From Phycisphaerae bacterium (GTDB taxonomy: Bacteria > Planctomycetota > Phycisphaerae > UBA1845), in NCBI GenBank assembly GCA_024102815.1, contig JAGFJJ010000010.1, positions 62,001-126,000 on the forward strand: 64,000 nucleotides of DNA, written 5' to 3'. Position 1 is the first letter of the stretch. Each line of letters begins with the position of its first letter. Shown piece after piece: positions 45,243 through 54,677 of this stretch. The notes below the pieces were generated by a model. The model did no database searches, had not been told where the DNA came from, and saw nothing but the letters and a program-made list of their open reading frames with translations. Made by a program: the position numbers and the translations under genes.

Positions 45243-48200
45243 ATGAGCGGAATCTCCAGTGGCATCGGACTCGTTTCCGGCATCAATACCGCGCAGTTGA
45301 TCGATCAGCTCATCGAGCTGGAGCGCGGGCCGATCAAAGCGCTGCAGAAACGGGTCACCGGCATTGACACGCAGCGAACGGCACTGGCGGCGTTGTCGGC
45401 CTCACTCCTCGCCCTTCGCCAGGCAGCCGCTCGTTTCGATGACAAGAATTTCTTCCGGGGATTCAAGACCATCAGCAGCAACGAATCCATCCTTACCGCC
45501 CAGGCCACTTCCGATGCAGCCCCCGGTTCTTACCGCTTTCGCGTTCAATCATTGGTTTCGAATCACGCCGTGGTCAGTCGCGGCTTTGCGGACGCCGATC
45601 AGACCCCCGTCGGATCCGGCACCCTCACCATCGAAGTCGGCGGTCGCGTGGACCCCGATACCAAGTTGGCCGTGCTCAATGGCGGCTCGGGCGTACGTCG
45701 CGGAACCGTCGTGATCACCGACCGTGCCGGCAATTCGGCCGAGATCGATCTCACGCGCGCCGTCACCGTGACGGACGTGCTCGACGCAATCAACAACGCT
45801 GCGGGAATCAACGTCCGCGCTCGCGTCACCGGCGTGGACGGTAATGGAGCCTCAGGAGAGCGCATCGTCATTGAAGACCAGAACGAATTCGCCGAAGGAT
45901 CGACCGCCGGCCGCCTGATCGTGGCTGACAAGGCCAGCGGTACAACCGCGACCGATCTGGGCATCGCCGGCAGCACGACCACGGCGCGGCTCGACGGACT
46001 GGACCTGATCCATCTGGACGATGCCACACCGTTGTCTTTCTTGAACGACGGCAACGGCATCGGGCGGACGACGCAGCTACAGCCCGGCGCGGACCTCAGC
46101 TTCAGCACCAGCGACGGCGACTTCGACGTCAACCTGAACGGAATCCTCGCCCAGAATCTCAACACCGACCTGCGGGCGTTAAACAACGGGAACGGTGTCC
46201 GGCTTGGTGTCATCCGCATCACCGATCGCGCCGGGAAGTCCGTCGAGATCGACTTGGCGGATCCCGACCAGGATCCCATCCGTACGGTGGCCGACCTGCG
46301 GAATCGAATCAACAGTGCGACGGAAGCGGCCGGCGTCTCCGTGCGGCTCGGCCTGGTCAACTCGAGCTTTCAGATCACCGACAACACCGGCCTGACGGGC
46401 GAAAATGCCAAGAAGCTGATCGTCGAGGATGTGAGCGGAAACACGACGGCAGACTTGGGCATCTCGGGAAATGTCTCGTCCTCCTCCATCGTGGGGCGCG
46501 ACGCCTATCGAATTGCGAGCATCGGCGATGTACTTCGGGCAATCAACTACGCGACGGGCAACGACGGAATCGTGGAAGCGAGCATCTCCGCCGATGGAAA
46601 CGGTATTGTTCTCACCGCGCTTGACCCGGCGGTTTCCGTACAGGTCAATGCCGGCGACTCCACCGCCGCCCGCGATCTGGGAATTGAAGGTCTGACGTTC
46701 GGCGGCGACCAAGCCGGTGCGACCGCCTCTTCGCGCCCCCTGCTGGGCGGACTCAACAGCGTCCTCCTGAATTCCCTTCGCGGCGGGCGCGGCATCACGA
46801 CGGGCGTCATCACGCTGACCGATGCCGCCGGTCAATCCGGTGATGTCGACCTGACCAGCGCCCGTACGCTCCAGGACGTCATCGACCTCATCAATACCGC
46901 TACGGAAGGAAGCGGACTCGGGCTGTCCGCCTCCATCAACGCCGCCCGCAATGGAATCCAGCTCACCGACGATTCCGGCGGCAGCGGAAACGTCATCGTG
47001 GCCGATCAATCCGGCTCACTTGCGGCCGACCTCGGTCTGGCCGGAACGCATTCGCTCGGAGCGCGGCGCTCCATCAACGGCGGCAACGCCCAGTTCCAGT
47101 ACATCACGGAGAACACCCTACTCTCCGAGTTCAACAACGGCGCGGGTGTGGAGATCGGCTCGTTCAACATTACCGACTCGGCCGGCGGCGTGCATACCGT
47201 CGCCCTTTCCGCCCTGACCAGCGACCTCGGCGACGTCATCAAGGCCATCAACGATGCGGGCGGCGGCGTAATTGAAGGGCGAATCAACGACACGGGCGAC
47301 GGCCTGGTCGTTGTTGACCAGGCGGGCGGCGACGGACGACTGACCATCGAGGACGAGGAAGGCGGCCGGACAGCTCGCGATCTCAAGTTGACGGGCACGG
47401 CATCGGCCAACGAGAACTACATCGATGGTACGCTCGAGATTCGCGTGAACGTCGGCGGGCGCGACACGCTGCGCGACCTTGTCACGCGGATCAACAACGC
47501 CGGCGGCGCGGTCGCCGCGAATATCGTCAATGACGGCAGCGGCGTGCGCCCCTACAGCCTGACCCTTACTTCCGAGGTCGCCGGCGCGGCGGGCGAGTTG
47601 ACTGTCGACTCAGGTGACCTGGCGATTGACTTCAGCACGCTGAGCCGTCCTCGCGACGCGGTCGTCTCCGTCGGTGGAGGCGACGGTGCGTCTTCGATTC
47701 TGGTTACGGGAACGAGCAATACGATCGAGAACGCCGTTCCCGGTCTTTCTCTCAATTTGCTCTCCGCCGGGAGTGACGAAGTAACCGTTTCCGTGACCGA
47801 GGACATCGAGTCGGTTATCGAGGACATCCGCACATTCGTCTCGCGCTACAACGACCTCCAGTCGCAGATCGATACGGCCACGGCGTTCAACCAGGAGTCG
47901 CTGGAGCGGGGACCGCTGCAAGGCGATCGCACGGTCAACCAGGTCCGTAACCGGCTCCGGTCCCTCCTGCTCCGCTCCTACGGGGACTCCAGTTCCATCA
48001 GCCGCTTGTCCGCCATCGGCATTCGCCCGGCATTCGGAACCGGTGCAAACGCCGGTTCCTCGAACAACCGTCTGGAGTTCGACGAAGAACGCTTCCGTCA
48101 AGTCTACGCCCAGTCGCCGGACCGCGTCGCGGAGCTGTTCTCCTCGCCCGACACCGGCTTCGGCGCGGTGATCGACGGCGTCATGGACGAGCTGTCCAAC

Positions 48201-48407
48201 GGCACCGATGGCCTGATCACGCAGCACGACGGCGTTCTTCTGGACCAGCAGGAATTGCTGCAGAATCGGATCGACCAGCTCAACCAACTGCTGGCCGCGA
48301 AGCGCTCGCGGCTGGAAACGCAGTTCGCAGGACTGGAATCGGCGCTGGCAGCTCTCCAGGACCAGCAGAACTCGCTCAACACGCTGGCCCAGCTTGCGGG
48401 GCAGTAG
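45243..48407 (+). CDS. fliD: Flagellar filament cap protein FliD, greatly enlarged by internal repeats
   Basis: The 1054-residue protein has the FliD N-terminus (GLVSGINTAQLIDQLIELERGPI, KALQKRVTGIDTQRTAL) and C-terminus (SVTEDIESVIEDIRTFVSRY, LRSLLL, LSAIGI, RLEFDEERFRQVYAQSPDRV and a final coiled coil). Usual FliD length is about 450-650. The extra length comes from four related modules at residues about 147-250, 314-420, 511-600 and 631-725. Each has a NGxGVRxGxxxITDxAGxS start, a LxDVIxxIN helix, and an AxDLGIxG end (Flagellin_IN-like). FliD caps the filament and helps flagellin fold. fliS follows 101 bases later. Confidence 0.93.
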   Translation: MSGISSGIGLVSGINTAQLIDQLIELERGPIKALQKRVTGIDTQRTALAALSASLLALRQAAARFDDKNFFRGFKTISSNESILTAQATSDAAPGSYRFRVQSLVSNHAVVSRGFADADQTPVGSGTLTIEVGGRVDPDTKLAVLNGGSGVRRGTVVITDRAGNSAEIDLTRAVTVTDVLDAINNAAGINVRARVTGVDGNGASGERIVIEDQNEFAEGSTAGRLIVADKASGTTATDLGIAGSTTTARLDGLDLIHLDDATPLSFLNDGNGIGRTTQLQPGADLSFSTSDGDFDVNLNGILAQNLNTDLRALNNGNGVRLGVIRITDRAGKSVEIDLADPDQDPIRTVADLRNRINSATEAAGVSVRLGLVNSSFQITDNTGLTGENAKKLIVEDVSGNTTADLGISGNVSSSSIVGRDAYRIASIGDVLRAINYATGNDGIVEASISADGNGIVLTALDPAVSVQVNAGDSTAARDLGIEGLTFGGDQAGATASSRPLLGGLNSVLLNSLRGGRGITTGVITLTDAAGQSGDVDLTSARTLQDVIDLINTATEGSGLGLSASINAARNGIQLTDDSGGSGNVIVADQSGSLAADLGLAGTHSLGARRSINGGNAQFQYITENTLLSEFNNGAGVEIGSFNITDSAGGVHTVALSALTSDLGDVIKAINDAGGGVIEGRINDTGDGLVVVDQAGGDGRLTIEDEEGGRTARDLKLTGTASANENYIDGTLEIRVNVGGRDTLRDLVTRINNAGGAVAANIVNDGSGVRPYSLTLTSEVAGAAGELTVDSGDLAIDFSTLSRPRDAVVSVGGGDGASSILVTGTSNTIENAVPGLSLNLLSAGSDEVTVSVTEDIESVIEDIRTFVSRYNDLQSQIDTATAFNQESLERGPLQGDRTVNQVRNRLRSLLLRSYGDSSSISRLSAIGIRPAFGTGANAGSSNNRLEFDEERFRQVYAQSPDRVAELFSSPDTGFGAVIDGVMDELSNGTDGLITQHDGVLLDQQELLQNRIDQLNQLLAAKRSRLETQFAGLESALAALQDQQNSLNTLAQLAGQ

Positions 48408-48508
48408 CGGCCTCTTCGCCCCGCCGCGATAACCCGTAGCACGACCGGGCGCCATAACCGGCAACCGCGATCAAGCTCCAGGCGCCACTGTCCGATACTA
48501 CCTGCGCC

Positions 48509-48991
48509 ATGACCGAAGCGGCTGACAATCCCTATCTGCGCGACGCCGTGATGACCGCGACCCCGGAGCAGCTCCATCTCATGCTCTATGACGGCGCCAT
48601 CCGTTTCACCACGCAGGCCCGCGACGCCCTTGCGGCCAAGGACTACGCCCGCTCCTTCGACCGCCTCACCCGGGCGCAAAACATTATTTCGGAAATGCAG
48701 TCCGCCCTGAACCACGACGTGAACCCCGAGCTTTGCCAGCGCGTCGCGTCCATCTACGCCTTTCTTTACCGCAAACTCGTCGACGCCAACGTCCAGCGCG
48801 ACGTCCACGCCGTGGAGGATGCCCTCCGCGTTCTGACCATGGAACGAGAAACATGGCAGCTTCTCGTGGACAAGGTCAACGAAGTCCGCCAGACGGGCTC
48901 CCAATCGGCCCCGCGCCAGTCCCGGGAAATGACCACAGACCAATCCGACACCGACAACTCGGTCGGCCAGTCCATATGCTTCGAAGGTTGA
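48509..48991 (+). CDS. fliS: Flagellar export chaperone FliS
   Basis: The 160-residue protein has the FliS pattern: NPYLRDAVMTATPEQLHLML, YDGAIRFTTQARDALAAKDY, IISEMQSALNHDVNPELCQR and IYAFLYRKLVDANVQRDVHA. It binds flagellin C-termini before export. The C-terminal 30 residues (Gln/Asp/Ser-rich) exceed the usual length of about 130 and have no homology. It lies after fliD as in most genomes. Confidence 0.93.
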   Translation: MTEAADNPYLRDAVMTATPEQLHLMLYDGAIRFTTQARDALAAKDYARSFDRLTRAQNIISEMQSALNHDVNPELCQRVASIYAFLYRKLVDANVQRDVHAVEDALRVLTMERETWQLLVDKVNEVRQTGSQSAPRQSREMTTDQSDTDNSVGQSICFEG

Positions 48992-49098
48992 ATCGAACGA
49001 TCCCGTCGGCCCCGCCTGCTCGCGGCACAGCCTCGATATTTCCGCCCTCGCCCGTTCCTTGGCCTGCACCCCTTGCCTTCCGACGCCTGCATGTTTCA

Positions 49099-50307
49099 AT
49101 GTCCGACATGCCGAGATTCAAGGCATCTTTGCTTCCATTCCCGTGGCGTTGCTTCTCCAGCCGTACCGGCTCGGCGTGCATTGTCCTATTCCTGGCCGCG
49201 GTCGTTGCTTCGCCGAGCTCCGCCCAGGCACCCGATCCCACCGGAGACCCTGCTGCGAACCCGGCGCCTGAATCATCCATCGCCGCGCTGCGGGCTGATG
49301 GTCGGCCCGACGATCAGGCGCCTCCCGACACTCGAAGTCCGGAGGAACTGGTCCGCGCCGCCGATGAAGCCCTCGCCGAATTCGATAAGGCAACCTCGGT
49401 CCGTGAGCGCGAACAAGCCCGTAAGCAACTCGATGAAGCGGTGTTTTCCCTTGTGCAGCGCGCTCCGACGGACCCCCGCCTCCTGCTGTACGAGGCGCAG
49501 CGAAAGGTCTGGGCCGGCAACGGCGGACAGGCCTTGGCACTGGCACAAAAGTTCGTCCGGACCCCCGAGGGGGCCAGTGACTGGCGTGGACACCGCCTGA
49601 TCGGCGATCTCCTGGTCAACGATTTCGCCCAACTGGCCCGCTCCAGCTATGAACGAGCGTTGCAACTCCATCCCGATGAGCCCTCGATCCTGCTCGGCCT
49701 CTCCATCTGTGATGGCAAGCTGGGACGGCGCGATGAGGCCGTGGAGTGGGCACGTCGGGCCGCAGCCGTCCGCCCGACGCCGAATACCCTCGGCCAGCTC
49801 GCCAATGCACAGGCGCTCGCGGAACAATGGTCGGACGCCGTCAGCAGCGCGGAGCGCGCGGTGGCTCTGGCACGGGAACGAGCCCTGGCCGAACCCGGTC
49901 AGCGCCCCCCACTCGAAACGCTCGATCGCCTGCTGGGTCTTTCCGTCGAGATCTCACGCCAACGCATGCGCCGCCAGGAATCGAAAGTCGCCTCCGATCA
50001 ATATGTTGAGCTGTATCGCAAGATGTCTGCCCAGGCCGACAATCAACGGGTTTTGCGCGACGACGACATTCACGCCGCACTCGTCGACGGGGTCCTCGGT
50101 CCGGAGGCCGATCCGTCAAACGAACTGCTGGGCATCTTTTTCGATTTGTCCCTGAAGCTCGGGAAATGCGATGCGGCTCGCAAGGCGCAGGCACTGCTGG
50201 CGGATCGATCCCCAGGCGAAGAGGCGGCGCTTTCCTTCGATCGCCTTCGCGCTCGCTGCGGGGACGGCCCTGCAACTCCCGCGTCGGATGTCCCGGATCG
50301 AGGTTGA
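49099..50307 (+). CDS. Secreted or membrane-anchored TPR protein
   Basis: The 402-residue protein has an N-terminal hydrophobic segment (about 21-43, TGSACIVLFLAAVVASPSSAQA) that looks like a signal peptide, then an acidic linker. TPR-like helical repeats follow at about 90-280 (SSYERALQLHPDEPSILLGL, DEAVEWARRAAAVRPTPNTL, SDAVSSAERAVALARERA). No enzyme motif is seen. It follows fliS by 107 bases and could be cotranscribed with it, but a flagellar role is only suggested by position. The start is uncertain: ATG at 49099 or 49108; neither has a strong ribosome site. Confidence 0.78.
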   Translation: MSDMPRFKASLLPFPWRCFSSRTGSACIVLFLAAVVASPSSAQAPDPTGDPAANPAPESSIAALRADGRPDDQAPPDTRSPEELVRAADEALAEFDKATSVREREQARKQLDEAVFSLVQRAPTDPRLLLYEAQRKVWAGNGGQALALAQKFVRTPEGASDWRGHRLIGDLLVNDFAQLARSSYERALQLHPDEPSILLGLSICDGKLGRRDEAVEWARRAAAVRPTPNTLGQLANAQALAEQWSDAVSSAERAVALARERALAEPGQRPPLETLDRLLGLSVEISRQRMRRQESKVASDQYVELYRKMSAQADNQRVLRDDDIHAALVDGVLGPEADPSNELLGIFFDLSLKLGKCDAARKAQALLADRSPGEEAALSFDRLRARCGDGPATPASDVPDRG

Positions 50308-50484
50308 TCCCCGCCGCTGGTCCGAAAATCATGCCTCGGCCGATCGCAAACTGACTTCGGCGCGTTGCACAACCTGCTGCGGGAGACCGCCTTAAGCAAC
50401 GCACCCGACGCTGCGCAGCGCCTCGTACGCACGGCAGTTGCTCGACTTTCACGCGGATTAGGGATATGGCATCGCGCTTGCTTG

Positions 50485-50493
50485 TGCTATAAT
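50485..50493 (+). promoter_or_regulatory. Extended -10 promoter element upstream of ilvE
   Basis: TGC-TATAAT is a perfect extended -10 sequence about 98 bases before the ilvE ATG. The -35 is poor, as is common with extended -10 promoters. It is the clearest housekeeping promoter I see in this part of the window. Confidence 0.5.
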
Positions 50494-50590
50494 GCAGTGC
50501 CACGCGGAGGCGCGGCACGCCGCCGGACACCAGCGTTCGGCATGAGGCACGGTTGCGGCTGTTCGGGTCACGTCTTGGAAGGAGGCAGGT

Positions 50591-51679
50591 ATGGCAACGC
50601 GGGAAATGGTAAACCGCCGAAACAGAGCTCCTGAGATCGTTCCCCCCACACCGGAAAAGGCGGACCTCGATTGGTCCCATCTCGACTTCGGCTATCACAA
50701 GACCGACTTCAACATCCGGTATACGTGGCGCGACGGTTCCTGGGATCTCGGCGTGCTTTCCCCGGACGAGTCGTTGCCCATTCACATCGCCGCCACGTGT
50801 CTTCACTACGGGCAATCCTGCTTTGAAGGGCTCAAGGCCTACGAGACCCGCAAGGGCGACGTGGTCGTCTTCCGCCCCGACGAGAACGCCTGCCGCATGG
50901 TCCGGTCGGCACGCAAGATCCTCATGGAATCCGTCCCCGAGGAGATGTTCCTCGAGGCCGTTTTCCGCGTCGTCAATGCCAACCGCCGCTTTGTGCCCCC
51001 GCACGGCACGGGCGCTTCGCTTTACATCCGGCCGCTGCTCATCGGCACCGGTCCACAGATCGGCGTCAAGGTGGCCACGGAATACACCTTCATGGTGCTC
51101 GTCACGCCCGTGGGCCCCTACTTCAAGACCGGTTTCAAACCCGTTGATCTCGTCGTCGAGGAAGAAGTCGACCGGGCCGCTCCGCTCGGCGTCGGCGACG
51201 TCAAAGTCGGCGGGAATTACGCCGCCGGCATTCGCGCTTCCAAACACGCCCGCGAACGCGGCTTCACCGAGGTCCTCTACCTCGACGCCAAGGAGAAGCA
51301 CTACATCGACGAGTCCGGACCGGCCAACTTCTTCGCGATCACGGCCGATGACCAATACGTCACGCCGGAGAGCCCATCGATCCTGCCCTCGATCACGAAC
51401 ATGTCGCTGATCCAGTTGGCTGAAGAAATGGGCCTTCGTCCTCAACGCCGTCCGCTCCCGGTCGAGGAGATCTTCAACTACAAGGAGGCTGGCTGCTGCG
51501 GGACCGCCGCGGTCATTACACCGGTGGGGTCAATCACCTGGCGCGATCGCAAGAAGGTCTACAGTCCGGACGGCAAGCCCGGCCGCCGCTGCTCCGAGCT
51601 CTACGAAAAGCTGACCAGTATCCAGGTCGGCGATGCGCCGGATAAGTATGGCTGGCTGCGCGTCGTCCCCGAGAACTAG
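50591..51679 (+). CDS. ilvE: Branched-chain amino acid aminotransferase
   Basis: The 362-residue class IV aminotransferase matches the longer BCAT type: HYGQSCFEGLKAYE, ASLYIRPLLIGTG, VGGNYAAGIRASKHARERGF (the preceding Lys in GDVKVGGNYA binds PLP), EVLYLDAKEKHYIDESGPAN, and GCCGTAAVITPV. It interconverts branched-chain amino acids and their 2-oxoacids, the expected substrates of the fused E1 enzyme at 676-2961. AAGGAGGCAGGT lies before the ATG. It is monocistronic as far as can be seen. Confidence 0.95.
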   Translation: MATREMVNRRNRAPEIVPPTPEKADLDWSHLDFGYHKTDFNIRYTWRDGSWDLGVLSPDESLPIHIAATCLHYGQSCFEGLKAYETRKGDVVVFRPDENACRMVRSARKILMESVPEEMFLEAVFRVVNANRRFVPPHGTGASLYIRPLLIGTGPQIGVKVATEYTFMVLVTPVGPYFKTGFKPVDLVVEEEVDRAAPLGVGDVKVGGNYAAGIRASKHARERGFTEVLYLDAKEKHYIDESGPANFFAITADDQYVTPESPSILPSITNMSLIQLAEEMGLRPQRRPLPVEEIFNYKEAGCCGTAAVITPVGSITWRDRKKVYSPDGKPGRRCSELYEKLTSIQVGDAPDKYGWLRVVPEN

Positions 51680-51788
51680 GATCAGACCGTCCGCCCTTCA
51701 GAGGAATGCCCGCGAAAGCTCGGGCTGGGGATGGCGGCGCAATGTACGCCTTGTGAGTCGCGGCGCTCCGGTCTGCGCGCCAACACCA

Positions 51789-52046
51789 TTAGTTGTTCGC
51801 GAACAACGCTTCTCGTGATGGTCGCTGCTTCTTGAGTTCCACACGAATCTCGCGGTCGATTTGCCGTCGGAGGCGCCAGCGCCGCCACCAGCCCGCCTCG
51901 TGAAGCTGATCGGCAAACCGCGCTTCCACCTCAGCTCGAATGGACATCATGAGATCCTTCTCGACGCGCTCTCGCCCGTCGGCGACGAAGTGATCCGACT
52001 TCCTCCTCGACTTGGCTCGCGCACTTGATTCGGCTTTTTCTGACAT
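51789..52046 (-). CDS. Small basic hypothetical protein
   Basis: The 85-residue protein is highly charged and probably all-helical (RVEKDLMMSIRAEVEARFAD, WWRRWRLRRQIDREIRVELK). No family is recognised. It starts 20 bases after the stop of the phospholipase C-like gene on the same strand, so the two probably form an operon. The amphipathic basic helix could bind membranes or nucleic acid; this is only an impression. Confidence 0.6.
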   Translation of the reverse strand: MSEKAESSARAKSRRKSDHFVADGRERVEKDLMMSIRAEVEARFADQLHEAGWWRRWRLRRQIDREIRVELKKQRPSREALFANN

Positions 52047-52066
52047 GATGAGATCCGCCCCCTGGA

Positions 52067-53038
52067 TCAGTTCGCCGTGACGATCGTCGTCCCCGGTGCC
52101 GCGCCCGCGCCTGCCATCGTTGCCGGCGCCCGACTCGGAGCCATCGCCGCGGAGAACTCCCGCCGCCGATACTCCGTCGACAGGCCCGCGCGACGCAAAC
52201 GACGCTCGTCCCGACGGTGGGCGTGCACGTTCATCAACGCTGACGTGCCGTTGGGATCGTCTCGCAGAACCAGCGAGCGATCGCCTTCACTGAGCACGGA
52301 AAGTATCCGGTCCAGGCACTCGCTGTGATAATTCTCCAGCAGATCGGCAGACAACGGCCAACGCGAATTCGCGTTCACGCGCGCCACCGTCCAGCGAAAT
52401 CCGCGCCGGAGCGTGAGCACGTTGATTCGGTCAAACAGCGCTCGGTTGACGTCGTAAGAAAGTAGTGTATTTCGCAAGAGGGGCGCCAGATCACGGTGGT
52501 GCTGCTCGTGGTCCTGGCGCAGCAGCGACCGCAGCGCCGCCCACGATCGCGGACGCTGCATGCCGTCGGCACGGAGTTCCCAATACAGATGGCCGACGTT
52601 GATGTTGTGTCCGCTGACCACCACCTGGCGCGGCACGAACTTCCCGTGCGCCACGGTATCGGCCGCGAGGTGCGACAGGTAGCCGTAAGCAAATGCGCGG
52701 GCGGGCTCGTCCGATGCTTGCTCGAGCAGGCGGAATGCCGTCGACCAGTGATGGCAGAACTGCTTCACCCGGCTCCATCGCTTGGCGAACACCACGTCCG
52801 CCGCGACGTTGCCGTACAGAAAGGAGAATCGGTGTCGAGCCAGAATCGCGGCCAGACCCGCCGGGAGAAGACTGAGTTGGTCGAGTATGCTGCCGCCCAG
52901 AGCAACGTGTGTGGCGGGTCCCCAGGCATAAGCGGAATCGGCACTGAACAACACGATTGCCGCGATCGAAAGCGCAATGACCAGCAGTGAGTTGCGCCGG
53001 CCCGGCATTCTTGCGGGGTCAGGTTGTTGATGTTTCAT
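52067..53038 (-). CDS. Zinc-dependent phospholipase C family protein (predicted)
   Basis: The 323-residue protein has a signal peptide (about 15-39, ending SAYA) and then AWGPATHVALGG, where the new N-terminal Trp and nearby His resemble the metal-binding start of phospholipase C/S1-P1 nuclease enzymes. Further metal-site segments are FLYGNVAADVVF and AFAYGYLSHLAADTVAHGKF, with the expected HxxxD/H pattern. It should be periplasmic or secreted. The substrate (phospholipid or nucleic acid) cannot be told. The C-terminal 60 residues are low complexity. It is transcribed with the small gene downstream. Confidence 0.8.
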   Translation of the reverse strand: MKHQQPDPARMPGRRNSLLVIALSIAAIVLFSADSAYAWGPATHVALGGSILDQLSLLPAGLAAILARHRFSFLYGNVAADVVFAKRWSRVKQFCHHWSTAFRLLEQASDEPARAFAYGYLSHLAADTVAHGKFVPRQVVVSGHNINVGHLYWELRADGMQRPRSWAALRSLLRQDHEQHHRDLAPLLRNTLLSYDVNRALFDRINVLTLRRGFRWTVARVNANSRWPLSADLLENYHSECLDRILSVLSEGDRSLVLRDDPNGTSALMNVHAHRRDERRLRRAGLSTEYRRREFSAAMAPSRAPATMAGAGAAPGTTIVTAN

Positions 53039-53267
53039 GGATCAAGCAGCCGCGCCGAAGCACGGATTGTCCTTAGCTTAGTCGGTTCAATAAACCGCTC
53101 TAACAGGATTGTGGCCATTCGAGGCGACTCCGGCAAGGGAGAACCGCGCACCTTGACCATTCTTGACACCCGTCCGGTCCGTCCTAGACTTTACAATTGC
53201 CCCGATGCCAGACCGGCACCGGGGCCGAGCGCCGGACCGGTCGGACACCAGGACAACGGAAAGACCT

Positions 53268-53624
53268 ATGCCCGAAGATCTTACACACCTGACCGTAACC
53301 CGTACCGGTAACGTCCACGTCATCGAATTCGCGGACCGAAAGATCCTTGAGGAGCTTTCCATCGCCGAAATCGGCGATGAGCTCAACATGATCATCGACG
53401 ACGAGACGGGCATCGAAGTACTGCTTTGCTTCAGAAACGTCGAGCACCTTTCCAGCGCCGCACTCGGAATGCTCATCAAGCTCAAGAACCGCATGGACGA
53501 GCTGCGTGGAAAGCTGATGTTATCGGACATCTCTCCCCAGATTTACGAGGTTTTCAAGATTACCAAGCTCAACAAGCTTTTTCACATCTATGATACCGCG
53601 GATGAGGCGCTGAAGAGCCTGTGA
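53268..53624 (+). CDS. STAS-domain anti-sigma factor antagonist-like protein
   Basis: The 118-residue protein is a single STAS domain (VHVIEFADRKILEELSIAEI, VLLCFRNVEHLSSAALGMLI, KLMLSDISPQIYEVFKITKL). The phosphorylatable Ser of RsbV/SpoIIAA-type proteins falls in HLSSAALG. It would bind and sequester the HATPase partner encoded 36 bases downstream, forming a partner-switch. The ATG at 53268 is preceded by GGAAAG; the frame is open upstream but with no domain content. The sigma factor or other target is not in the window. Confidence 0.9.
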   Translation: MPEDLTHLTVTRTGNVHVIEFADRKILEELSIAEIGDELNMIIDDETGIEVLLCFRNVEHLSSAALGMLIKLKNRMDELRGKLMLSDISPQIYEVFKITKLNKLFHIYDTADEALKSL

Positions 53625-53659
53625 CGCCGGTGAAGCCAGGAGCTTGATTGAGGTTGCCC

Positions 53660-54127
53660 ATGCCCGTCGCGGACCCGGACAGGGAAGAAACATTCGTGGT
53701 CTGTGTCATCCGCAGCGATATCGCCGATGCCCGTGCTCCCAAGGAAGCGATCCTGCGTGAGGCTGAGCGGCACGGATTCAGCGAAGACGATGTTTTTGCA
53801 TTGAAACTGTCTCTCGAAGAAGCGGTCAGCAATGCCATCAAGCACGGCAACCAGAGCGATTCTGAGAAACTGGTCACCATCCGATACGCTGTCGACGACA
53901 AGAAGGCCGCTGTGATCGTCGCCGACGAGGGACGCGGATTCCTCCCGGAACAGCTTCCCGACTGCACGGTCCCGGAACGCCTCTCTGTCCCCAGCGGGCG
54001 CGGCGTCATGCTCATGAAGGCCTATATGGACAAGGTCTGCTATCGGGACAACGGACGCGAAGTGTACTTCGTCAAGCTTCGAAGTCGCGGCGGCCCATCG
54101 GCGGGAGCGGACCAGACCGCCGATTAA
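53660..54127 (+). CDS. RsbW-like anti-sigma/serine kinase ATPase
   Basis: The 155-residue protein is a stand-alone GHKL ATPase: N box LSLEEAVSNAIKHGNQ, G1 box VADEGRGF, and G2 box PSGRGVMLMKAYMD. Such proteins phosphorylate STAS antagonists and bind sigma factors or other switches. It follows the STAS gene by 35 bases and is clearly in one operon. Planctomycete pairs of this type often control responses other than sigma factors. ATG at 53660 with GAGG upstream is preferred to a TTG four codons earlier. Confidence 0.9.
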   Translation: MPVADPDREETFVVCVIRSDIADARAPKEAILREAERHGFSEDDVFALKLSLEEAVSNAIKHGNQSDSEKLVTIRYAVDDKKAAVIVADEGRGFLPEQLPDCTVPERLSVPSGRGVMLMKAYMDKVCYRDNGREVYFVKLRSRGGPSAGADQTAD

Positions 54128-54158
54128 TGGGGCCGCGTGCGAGAGCGGAACTGATACC

Positions 54159-54443
54159 ATGTCTGGGCAGGAAGCCACGCGCCGCACGGTTCACTACAAC
54201 GGATACGTTCAGGGCGTGGGCTTCCGGGCCAGTGTCGCGTCACTGGCCCGGGGCTTCGAAATCACCGGCTATGTGAAGAACTTGCCCGACGGTCGCGTGG
54301 AACTGGTGGCCGAGGGTTCGACCACAGAACTCGATCGATTTCTCGGAGCAATCTCCCGCGAGATGCGTGGCAACATTCGCGACACCCAAGTGAGCGAAGG
54401 CCCGGCCGGCGGAAACTGGCAGGATTTCCGCATCGTCCATTGA
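54159..54443 (+). CDS. acyP: Acylphosphatase
   Basis: The 94-residue protein has the acylphosphatase signature YVQGVGFRASVASLA (catalytic Arg in GFR) and the second motif GYVKNLPDGRVELVAEG (catalytic Asn in KNLPDG). It hydrolyses acyl phosphates such as acetyl phosphate or 1,3-bisphosphoglycerate in the cytoplasm. It lies 31 bases after the RsbW-like gene and may share its transcript. Confidence 0.95.
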   Translation: MSGQEATRRTVHYNGYVQGVGFRASVASLARGFEITGYVKNLPDGRVELVAEGSTTELDRFLGAISREMRGNIRDTQVSEGPAGGNWQDFRIVH

Positions 54444-54677
54444 GCTCGGTCATCCGGACGGCCGATCCTACCCGCCTCCATCCCACCCTCTTTCCTGAGG
54501 CTCCATTCGTTCGATTTCGGCTGGGCTGGCCCGCGATTTGCAGCGGGACCGATGCGCGTCGGATGGATGATTCGCCCTCAAGGGCTGCGTTCTTCGCCCG
54601 AATCCATTACCATCCTGCGGATTACCCGGGTCCGGCCTCGCCCGGCTGACGCCCGTGCAGAAAAGGAGAAGTCCACA

